Assembly (NCBI GenBank): GCA_030040695.1 | Contig: JASHTE010000202.1 | Coordinates: forward strand, 1-5,438 | DNA length: 5,438 bases | Origin: Vulcanimicrobiota bacterium | GTDB taxonomy: Bacteria; Vulcanimicrobiota; Vulcanimicrobiia; Vulcanimicrobiales; Vulcanimicrobiaceae | Reading direction: 5' to 3' | In this document: positions 1 to 5,438 of the stretch, one piece after another | Layout: every line of letters begins with the position of its first letter | Position numbering within the stretch: the first letter of the stretch is position 1 | Position numbers and translations under genes: made by a program | The notes under the pieces: model-generated | The model's database searches: none | What the model was told of the DNA's origin: nothing | Seen by the model: only the letters and a program-made list of their open reading frames with translations

Positions 1-1
1 G

Positions 2-805
2 CGCGCAGAGGACGCGACGCAACTTGAAGTCGTCTCCCAAGGTTCGAGTGACGTCGTGCAGGGAAGCAGCGCCGACGTCTCCGTGTGGGTCGACCGCGAT
101 CGTTACCACCCCGGCGACCCGATACGTGTCGATGCGAGCGCCCCCGGGTCGGGCGGCGACGCCCTTTTGACGTTGGAGGGTGCGTCCGGCGTGCAGAGTG
201 CAATCGTGCGCGTGGTAGGGGGCCACGCGTCGGCGGTCTTTCGAGCAGTCGATGCTCCCGGCGCCGTTGAAGCCGGTGCCGCCTTCGTGCGCGACGGATC
301 CGTCGCGACCAACGGCGTTCCGCTGACGGTCGAAGGAACGGATCGGGCCACGACCGCCTCGCTCGGTATCGATCCGACCCCCAGTGCCGGCGGCGACGTT
401 ACATTGATACTGCAAGGCACCGGGAACTCGCCGGCAACCTTCGCCGTGCGTCTCTCGAGCGGCGAGCCTTCCGGCAGCGCGCTCTTCACCTCCGTTCCCG
501 ACCTCTTGGCCTTCGACGTCAGCAGCACGCAGACGAGCGCACCGGAGTCGGTGACCTGGCACCCCTGGGTCGACTCGACCGGCGATCATCCACTCGTGCT
601 CGACTTCGTGCGCCGAACAGAGCCGCCGCCGGATCTCACGATCGCCGAAGCAGATACGCATTCGGTATCGTGGAGCATCACGCGCGGCGAGGGACCGCTG
701 AACGTTCAACTTCCGGCGCAGCCGGGGCACTACACGCTCTCGGTTCTCGAAATCGCGGACGACGGACGCATCGTCGCCGCCTCGCAGAGCATCGATCTTC
801 CTTGA
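2..805 (+). CDS. C-terminal part of a beta-sandwich (alpha-2-macroglobulin-like or Ig-like) extracytoplasmic protein, 5' truncated
   Basis: The frame is open from base 2 with no stop, so the true start lies outside the window; the GTG at 56 is only an internal candidate. The 267 visible residues end at TGA 803-805. There is no cysteine, and the composition is rich in Ser, Thr, Gly, Asp, Val and Pro, as in secreted beta-sandwich proteins. A segment at about residues 23-112 begins with a VSVWVDRDRYHPGDPIRV stretch; the 'Y-x-PGD-x-(hydrophobic)' pattern followed by 'ALLTLEG' is typical of macroglobulin (MG) and related Ig-like domains. A second strand-rich segment follows at about 115-205. The tail contains 'GHYTLSVLEIADDGR', like the last strands of such a domain. 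No thioester motif (CxEQ), membrane anchor or sorting signal is visible, so A2M membership is a guess from fold-like patterns. The stop overlaps the polA start by 4 bases, which suggests co-translation. No catalytic role can be assigned. Confidence 0.7.
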   Translation, partial: RAEDATQLEVVSQGSSDVVQGSSADVSVWVDRDRYHPGDPIRVDASAPGSGGDALLTLEGASGVQSAIVRVVGGHASAVFRAVDAPGAVEAGAAFVRDGSVATNGVPLTVEGTDRATTASLGIDPTPSAGGDVTLILQGTGNSPATFAVRLSSGEPSGSALFTSVPDLLAFDVSSTQTSAPESVTWHPWVDSTGDHPLVLDFVRRTEPPPDLTIAEADTHSVSWSITRGEGPLNVQLPAQPGHYTLSVLEIADDGRIVAASQSIDLP

Positions 806-3408
806 AGAGGCTGCTACTGCTCGACGCGTACGGGCTGATCTATCGCGCTTTCTTTGCCCTGCCGCTGCTCACGACTGCGAAAGGCCAGCCGATCAACGCC
901 GTCTACGGTTTTACCATGATGCTGAACAAAGTCATCGCGGAGGAGAAGCCGTCGCACGTCATTGCAGCCTTCGATAAGGGGATGCCCGCATATCGCGTAG
1001 CGCTCTATCCGCAGTACAAGGCCCAACGGCAGACGATGCCCGAAGACCTGCGAGGTCAGTTCGCGCTCGTGCGCCGCGTGCTCGAAGCCTACGGTATACC
1101 CGTTGCCGAGATCGAGGGGGAAGAGGCCGACGACGTGATCGCAACGCTCGCCACCAAGGCGGAGGCGCAACGTGCGCAAACACTCGTACTGACCGGAGAC
1201 CTCGACCTCTTGCAGATCGTCGACGAGCGCACCACCGTGCTCGCAACCCGGCGCGGCATCACCGATCTCGCGCGCTACGACGGTGCGGCAGTGATGGAGC
1301 GCTTCGGTCTCGTTCCCTCGCAGCTCGCCGATTATCGCGGCCTCAAAGGCGATCCGTCCGACAACCTACCCGGCGTTCCGGGGATCGGCGAGAAGACCGC
1401 CTCGAAGTTGTTGCAAGCTGCGGGAACGCTCGACGCGCTCGTCGCGGATCCGGCGCGCGCCGGCTCTCCGAAGCTGCAACGCCTCATCGAAGAGTACGGC
1501 TCGCAGGCGCAGCTCTGCCGCGACGTCTCGCGCGCCGATCGCGACCTCGCAGTCGAGATCGACTGGGAGCGCAGTCGTTACGAGTCGCCTTCGGACGCGG
1601 CCCTCTATCCGCTCTTTCGCGAGCTCGAGTTCAAGACGCTCCTCGCGAAGTTGAAGCCGCCCGAGGACCTGCCGTTGCTCGCAGGCGGCGAGCAGATGAG
1701 CGGCACGTATCGCAGCTACGTCGCGTCCGTCGATCCTCCGGAGTTCACGCGGCTTGCACAGGAGCTGCAAGCGATGGCGAACGCAGATCACGTCGCGCTC
1801 GCGTTGCACGAAGGCGCCCTCGGCGTGAGCTCGCGTGCCGGCGAGGGACTTTCGTTCTCGATCGAGGCGCTCGCGCACGAGCCGGTGCGCGCTGCGTTCA
1901 GCGCGGCACTCGGAAGCGCGCGGCGCCGGGCCGTCCATGACGCGAAGCGCGCGGAGCATGCGTTGCACGCGCACGGGATTACGGCACGCTTCGAGGATGA
2001 CACGATGCTCGGCGCGCATCTTCTGAACCCATCGCGCTCGTTCGCGGATGTCAACGATGCGCTCGCCGAGCTGCTCAACGTGGGCCCGCTGCAGGAGGCC
2101 GCCCCAGTTGCAGATGCGACGTTGCAGCTCGCGCAACGCATCGGCGAGCGGCTCGACGAGCGAGATCAGCGCGCACTCTACGAGGAGGTCGAAGTTCCAC
2201 TCGCGCCGGTGCTCGCGACGATGGAGCGTGCCGGCATCGCGATCGAATCCTCCGAGCTCGATCGCCTCGGCGGCGAGATCGATGGCGCGGTCGAGCGTCT
2301 CCAGCAGCGCATTTACGACTTCGCGGGCGAAGAGTTCAACATTGGCTCGCCGCAACAGCTCGGCAACATTCTCTTCGGCAAGCTGCAAATTCCAGGGAGC
2401 AAGAAGACGAAGACCGGGTGGGCGACCGGCGTCGAGGTACTCTTCGCGCTCGCCCGCGAGTATCCGATCTGCGCGCTCGTCCTCGAGTGGCGCGAGATGA
2501 CGAAGTTGAAGAACACCTACGTCGACGTGATCCCACAGCTCGTCGATCCGCGTGACGGCCGGCTCCACACGATCTTCAATCAGACGGCAACCGCGACCGG
2601 ACGCCTCTCCTCGACGAATCCGAACCTGCAGAACATTCCCGTGCGCGGCGACCTCGGCCGGCGGATTCGGCGCGCCTTCGTCGCGAAGAGCGGCGGATAC
2701 GTGCTGTTGACTGCGGACTACAGTCAGATCGAGCTACGGATCATGGCGCATCTCTCCGGTGACGAGGCGATGCGCAGCGCGTTCGAGGAAGGACAAGACA
2801 TTCACGACTTCACCGCGCGGCGTCTCTTTAGTGTCGCCGCGGGCGAGCACGTCGACCCCAACCAGCGTCGCATGGCGAAGAGCGTCAACTTCGGCTTGCT
2901 CTACGGAATGTCGGATTTCGGCCTCGCTCAGCGACTCGAGATATCGCGCGCCGAGGCGAAGGAGATCACCACCGCCTATTTCGCACGCTTTCCGTCGGTG
3001 CGCGCGTACATCCACAAGACGCTTCAGGAGGGAAGACGCAACGGCTACGTCGCGACGATTCTGGGCCGGCGCCGCTACATGCCCGGACTCACCTCGTCGA
3101 ACTTTGCGGTTCGAAGCGCCGCGGAGCGGGAGGCAACGAACGCGCCGTTGCAAGGAAGCGCGGCCGACCTCATGAAGCTCGCGATGGTGCGCGTCGACCG
3201 CGGCATACGCGAGGGAGGCCTCGACGCGGCGATGCTGCTGCAGATTCACGATGAGCTGATCTTCGAAGTGCACGAGCGCGACCTGCACGCGACGGCGCAT
3301 CTCGTGCGAAGCGCGATGGAGGGGGCGATGAAGCTCAACGTTCCGCTGGAGACGACGCTTAAAGCGGGCGTAAACTGGTACGACGTGGAGCCGCTGAGGA
3401 ACGTCTGA
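802..3408 (+). CDS. polA: DNA polymerase I (5' nuclease and polymerase, degenerate 3'-5' exonuclease domain)
   Basis: Family A polymerase that removes RNA primers and fills repair gaps; 868 residues, close to the usual length of about 850-930. I chose TTG 802 because it gives the family N-terminus (L/M-K-R-L-L-L-L-D-A-Y-G). The ATG at 670 adds 44 Arg-rich residues that are just the upstream gene read in another frame. Domains: 5' nuclease (about 1-290) with D8, YRAF 14-17, EADD 108-111, TGDLD 131-135 and a helix-hairpin-helix region GVPGIGEKTASKLL near 191-204. Next is a 3'-5' exonuclease-like domain (about 300-480). In the polymerase domain (about 490-868), motif A is ADYSQIELR with D639, the O-helix is RRMAKSVNFGLLYG with R689, K693, F697 and Y701, and motif C is QIHDE 814-818 with D817. 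By hand alignment the proofreading DxE is lost (L335 in place of the Asp; E337 may remain), V436 replaces the third-motif Asp, and only D400 (EDDTML) is kept. Proofreading is therefore probably absent, as in several bacterial PolAs. No strong Shine-Dalgarno precedes the TTG; coupling to the upstream stop (TTGA overlap) is likely. Confidence 0.97.
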   Translation: MKRLLLLDAYGLIYRAFFALPLLTTAKGQPINAVYGFTMMLNKVIAEEKPSHVIAAFDKGMPAYRVALYPQYKAQRQTMPEDLRGQFALVRRVLEAYGIPVAEIEGEEADDVIATLATKAEAQRAQTLVLTGDLDLLQIVDERTTVLATRRGITDLARYDGAAVMERFGLVPSQLADYRGLKGDPSDNLPGVPGIGEKTASKLLQAAGTLDALVADPARAGSPKLQRLIEEYGSQAQLCRDVSRADRDLAVEIDWERSRYESPSDAALYPLFRELEFKTLLAKLKPPEDLPLLAGGEQMSGTYRSYVASVDPPEFTRLAQELQAMANADHVALALHEGALGVSSRAGEGLSFSIEALAHEPVRAAFSAALGSARRRAVHDAKRAEHALHAHGITARFEDDTMLGAHLLNPSRSFADVNDALAELLNVGPLQEAAPVADATLQLAQRIGERLDERDQRALYEEVEVPLAPVLATMERAGIAIESSELDRLGGEIDGAVERLQQRIYDFAGEEFNIGSPQQLGNILFGKLQIPGSKKTKTGWATGVEVLFALAREYPICALVLEWREMTKLKNTYVDVIPQLVDPRDGRLHTIFNQTATATGRLSSTNPNLQNIPVRGDLGRRIRRAFVAKSGGYVLLTADYSQIELRIMAHLSGDEAMRSAFEEGQDIHDFTARRLFSVAAGEHVDPNQRRMAKSVNFGLLYGMSDFGLAQRLEISRAEAKEITTAYFARFPSVRAYIHKTLQEGRRNGYVATILGRRRYMPGLTSSNFAVRSAAEREATNAPLQGSAADLMKLAMVRVDRGIREGGLDAAMLLQIHDELIFEVHERDLHATAHLVRSAMEGAMKLNVPLETTLKAGVNWYDVEPLRNV
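3396..3400 (+). promoter_or_regulatory. Shine-Dalgarno site for the DUF192 gene
   Basis: GAGGA lies inside the last codons of polA with 7 bases before ATG 3408. It supports that ATG over the in-frame ATG at 3420, and it is the clearest ribosome binding site in the first four genes. Confidence 0.65.
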
Positions 3409-3845
3409 TGTTCGGCGCAATGCTCCTCGCAGCCGCCACCGTGCTGCCCTCACCGAATCCGCCGCTCCCGATGACGCTCGTCGAGGCACCGGGTGCACAG
3501 CTCCGGCTGGAGACTGCTTCGACACCCGCGGAACGTGCGCGCGGCTTGATGAGCCGGACCTTCATCCCTCCGCACACGGGCATGATCTTCGTCTTTGATG
3601 CGGACGCACCGATCTCGTTTTGGATGAAAGATACGCTCGTGCCGCTAGACATGGTGTTCGTTGCGAGCGATGGGGTCGTGCGGAAGATATTCGCCGACGT
3701 TCCGGTGCTCTCGCCGAACGTTCCGGATGCAGATATTCCTTTGGAGTCGGCGAGCGCGCGATACGTGATCGAGCTGCCCGCCGGAGAGGCCGCACGCGAC
3801 GGCATCGTGCCCGGCGTGCGACTACGCTTTGCCCGAGCTCCCTGA
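3408..3845 (+). CDS. DUF192 family protein, probably exported
   Basis: 145 residues. The ATG shares one base with the polA stop (TGATG) and has GAGGA 7 bases upstream. The core is diagnostic of the DUF192 family (Pfam PF02643): ERARGLMSR at 42-50, GMIFVF at 58-63, then FWMKDTLVPLDMVF at 71-84, and a late 'ARYVIELPAG' strand followed by 'GIVPGVRLRF'. The more usual WMKNT appears here as WMKDT. Residues 1-19 (MFGAMLLAAATVLPSPNPP) are hydrophobic then Pro-rich, like a short signal peptide or anchor, though without the usual N-terminal Lys or Arg, so export is an inference. Members are small beta-rich proteins of unknown biochemical function, often with a signal peptide; no enzymatic activity should be assumed. 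The last 17 bases overlap mutM in a different frame, so the two are likely translated together. The link with DNA repair is only positional. Confidence 0.93.
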   Translation: MFGAMLLAAATVLPSPNPPLPMTLVEAPGAQLRLETASTPAERARGLMSRTFIPPHTGMIFVFDADAPISFWMKDTLVPLDMVFVASDGVVRKIFADVPVLSPNVPDADIPLESASARYVIELPAGEAARDGIVPGVRLRFARAP

Positions 3846-4641
3846 AGCAGAGACGATTGCTCGCGGGCTCGATCGACGGCTGCGAGGTGCAAAGATCCAC
3901 CGCGTCGACGTGCGTAGCCCGAAGAACGTCGCGGCGCCGGCGGGCCTTGACTTTTCGCGTGCGCTCGCGGGCGAGCGCATCCATAGCGTCACCCGGCGCG
4001 GCAAGTACGTCGTGCTCGTGCTCGCGTCGAGACGGCTTGTCGTCGTCGGCCTTCGGATGACGGGGCGCATCCTCGTCGGGGCGCCCGGTGAGCATGCGCC
4101 CGCGGGTACGCACGTGGTCATCGAGCTCTCGGGGAGGCGGGTGCTGACCTTCGCCGACGTACGGACGTTCGGGCGAATGCGCCTCGTGGAGCGCGGCGAG
4201 GCGTGGGATCGGATGCTGGGAATCGAGCCTCTTGACGAAGGCTTTACAGTCGAGGCCTTTACGGCTATGCTGGCGGGACGGAAGACACCGGTCAAGGTCC
4301 TGTTGCTCGACCAGCACCGCATCGCAGGCATTGGGAACATCTATGCGTGCGAAGCGTTATGGAGAGCGGGGGTTCGCCCGAGCCGCCCGTCGGCCTCGCT
4401 TTCGAAGGCGGCTGCGAAGAAACTTCACGACGCCATCGTCGAGGTTCTCCGGCAAGCGGTGACGCTTCGCGGCTCGTCCATCGACGACTACGTCGACGCG
4501 AGCGGATTGCAGGGCGAGTTCCAGGACACGCTTTCGGTCTACGGACGCGAAGGCGCCGCGTGTCCGCGTTGCGGCAAGTCGATCGTTCGGACGGTGCTTG
4601 GCCAGCGTGGAACGTGGTGGTGTCGCACGTGTCAAAAATAA
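3829..4641 (+). CDS. mutM: Formamidopyrimidine-DNA glycosylase / AP lyase (Fpg)
   Basis: Bifunctional base-excision repair enzyme that removes 8-oxoguanine and formamidopyrimidines and nicks the abasic site; 270 residues, the normal family length. TTG 3829 is the only sensible start: it is followed directly by PELPEAET, and after Met removal the proline (P2 here) is the Schiff-base nucleophile, with E3 beside it. Other landmarks are K59 in RRGKY, M77 in GLRMTG, and R112/F114 in DVRTFG, which match the void-filling Met/Arg/Phe triad described for Fpg. The helix-two-turn-helix region carries GIGNIYACEALW with N170. The C-terminal zinc finger is C245-x2-C248-x16-C265-x2-C268, ending CQK after a conserved-type Arg (GQRGTWW). 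The position before LRMTG is Gly (G74), where E. coli has His (HLGMSG); the effect is unknown. The start overlaps the DUF192 gene by 17 bases and has no obvious Shine-Dalgarno, so translation probably depends on coupling. PolA, two genes upstream, can fill the gaps this pathway makes. Confidence 0.97.
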   Translation: MPELPEAETIARGLDRRLRGAKIHRVDVRSPKNVAAPAGLDFSRALAGERIHSVTRRGKYVVLVLASRRLVVVGLRMTGRILVGAPGEHAPAGTHVVIELSGRRVLTFADVRTFGRMRLVERGEAWDRMLGIEPLDEGFTVEAFTAMLAGRKTPVKVLLLDQHRIAGIGNIYACEALWRAGVRPSRPSASLSKAAAKKLHDAIVEVLRQAVTLRGSSIDDYVDASGLQGEFQDTLSVYGREGAACPRCGKSIVRTVLGQRGTWWCRTCQK

Positions 4642-4689
4642 AGAAAGGTTACAATCAACATCACAACCACGCAACTATCACCAACAACT
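4642..4689 (+). promoter_or_regulatory. Guanine-poor, C/A-rich leader between mutM and rpsA, with a possible -10 box
   Basis: This 48-base gap differs sharply from the GC-rich surroundings. From 4649 to 4692 there is a single G (at 4671) in 44 bases, the rest being mostly A and C. Such unstructured leaders are typical of ribosome standby or S1-binding regions, and S1 is known in E. coli to control its own mRNA. TACAAT at 4650-4655 matches the sigma-70 -10 consensus at five of six positions. A poor -35 candidate (GTGTCA, 4629-4634) sits at a short 15-base spacing, so promoter function is only possible. AGAAAGG at 4642-4648 could act as a ribosome binding site for an initiation at ATC 4654. No terminator hairpin is visible after mutM. 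Confidence 0.45.
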
Positions 4690-5438
4690 ATTGAGGAGGA
4701 TCAACTCGCACTAGAGCAGCGGCTCTACGAAGAGTCGCTGAAGGTTCTCGACGAGGGCCAGGTGCTCACCGGCACGATCGTCCAACGGGACAAAGAAGAG
4801 CTGCTCGTCGACGTCGGCGGAAAGTCTGAAGGCGTTCTTCCTTTCAAGGAGCTCTCGCTCGCGGTCGATCCCAAGACGTTGCGCGTCGGCGATCGTCTCG
4901 AGGTCATGGTGCATCGCATCGACGAGCTCGACGGCACGCTCTTCCTCTCCGAGCGCCGCGCGCGCGCGCTGAAGACGTGGGAGCAGGTCATCGAGGCACA
5001 CGATCGCGATCAGGTGATCGAGGCAACCGTGACGCACGTCGTCAAGGGCGGCGTTCTCGTCGACCTCGGGATGCGCGGTTTCGTCCCCGCCTCGCAGATC
5101 CGGCGCCAGCCGGTCGGCGACCTCGACGAGCTGCTCGGTCAGCGCTTGCGCCTAAAGGTCATCGATCTCGATCACAAGCGTCATCGCGTCGTGCTCTCGC
5201 AGCGCCAAGTCCTCGAAGAGGAGCTGCAAGCGAAGAAGCAAGAGCTGCTCGGTACGCTCGAGGTTGGCCAGATCCGCGAGGGTGTCGTCGTTCGGCTCGC
5301 TGATTTCGGCGCGTTCGTCGACCTCGGCGGCGTCGACGGCTTGATCCACAACAGCGAGCTGTCATACGCGCGGATCAAGCATCCGTCGGAGGTCGTGAAG
5401 ATCGGCGACGTCGTTCAAGTCGAGATCATGAAGTTCGA
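4690..5438 (+). CDS. rpsA: 30S ribosomal protein S1 (or S1-repeat homologue), 3' truncated by window end; start uncertain
   Basis: S1 binds single-stranded mRNA and helps place it on the 30S subunit. The frame is open to the window end (249 complete codons if counted from 4690) and holds S1 (OB-fold) repeats. Repeat 1 is at about residues 23-93 (GQVLTGTIVQ, then VDVGGKSEGVLPFKE). Repeat 2 is at about 105-177 (VVKGGVLVDLGMRGFVPASQI). Repeat 3, from about 191 and cut by the window, has the highly conserved signature LADFGAFVDLGGVDGLIHNSEL. The N-terminus reads EEDQLALEQRLYEESLKVLDEG, a typical acidic S1 start, but no ATG, GTG or TTG precedes it in frame after the mutM TAA. The first canonical codon is GTG 4762, which would cut into repeat 1. 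I therefore placed the start provisionally at ATT 4690 (giving M-E-E-D-Q); ATC 4654 with AGAAAGG upstream is another option. GAGGAGG at 4693-4699 may be only Glu codons. The product is confident; the start is not. Confidence 0.9.
   Translation, partial: MEEDQLALEQRLYEESLKVLDEGQVLTGTIVQRDKEELLVDVGGKSEGVLPFKELSLAVDPKTLRVGDRLEVMVHRIDELDGTLFLSERRARALKTWEQVIEAHDRDQVIEATVTHVVKGGVLVDLGMRGFVPASQIRRQPVGDLDELLGQRLRLKVIDLDHKRHRVVLSQRQVLEEELQAKKQELLGTLEVGQIREGVVVRLADFGAFVDLGGVDGLIHNSELSYARIKHPSEVVKIGDVVQVEIMKF

Noticed and set aside
670..801. N-terminal extension of PolA from ATG 670
   Set aside because: The 44 extra residues are Arg/His-rich and lie wholly over the upstream coding sequence in another frame; the family N-terminus begins at TTG 802.
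1366..2568. Long open frame of 400 codons on the minus strand inside polA
   Set aside because: It is an Arg/Glu/Leu-rich shadow of a GC-rich gene, with no recognisable domain, opposite a clearly functional polymerase.
2734..3525. Minus-strand open frame of 263 codons across the polA end and the DUF192 start
   Set aside because: Arg/His-rich antisense shadow that crosses two real genes; no motif seen.
3562..4340. Minus-strand open frames over DUF192 and mutM
   Set aside because: Low-complexity antisense translations of well-supported genes with strong third-position GC bias.
4693..4699. GAGGAGG as the Shine-Dalgarno of rpsA
   Set aside because: No ATG, GTG or TTG lies within a usable distance downstream (in-frame codons there are CTC, GCA and CTA), so it is more simply read as Glu-Glu codons, although a sequence error in the start codon cannot be excluded.
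4977..5303. Plus-strand Arg-rich open frame inside rpsA
   Set aside because: Out-of-frame shadow; the S1 repeats are clear in the other frame throughout.

Overview
This is a GC-rich bacterial window with strong bias towards G or C at third codon positions. All convincing genes lie on the + strand, packed tightly enough to suggest co-transcription. There are four clear reading blocks plus one short intergenic leader. The order is: (1) the 3' end of a cysteine-free, beta-sandwich extracytoplasmic protein that resembles part of an alpha-2-macroglobulin-type or Ig-like protein (2-805); (2) polA, DNA polymerase I (802-3408); (3) a DUF192 family protein with a short hydrophobic N-terminus (3408-3845); (4) mutM, formamidopyrimidine-DNA glycosylase (3829-4641); (5) the 5' part of rpsA, ribosomal protein S1 or an S1-repeat homologue, cut by the window end (about 4690-5438). 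No tRNA, rRNA, mobile element, CRISPR array or rho-independent terminator was seen.

The first four genes overlap at each junction: 4 bases (TTGA), 1 base (TGATG) and 17 bases. Both polA and mutM appear to start with TTG. The mutM start is fixed by biochemistry, because the residue after the initiator must be the catalytic proline. The polA start is fixed by the family N-terminus. A start chosen by ATG alone would add 44 spurious residues to PolA.

Functionally this is mostly a DNA-repair block. PolA does gap filling, with an apparently intact 5' nuclease and polymerase but a decayed proofreading site. MutM removes oxidised purines and makes the gaps that PolA can fill. Ribosomal protein S1 follows. 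From general knowledge, actinobacteria often have polA-rpsA-coaE and Bacillus-type genomes have polA-mutM-coaE, so this order looks like a blend of both. A high-GC, soil-type lineage outside the well-studied phyla (for example Eremiobacterota/WPS-2 or a relative) would fit, but that is a guess.

The most unusual spot is the mutM-rpsA junction (4635-4710). A C/A-rich stretch almost without guanine lies in front of an rpsA reading frame that has no ATG, GTG or TTG at its apparent N-terminus. The S1 frame is also the same frame as mutM, separated only by one TAA. A rare ATT or ATC start, a frameshift, or an assembly error could explain this. Nothing else in the window looks like a new biological system.
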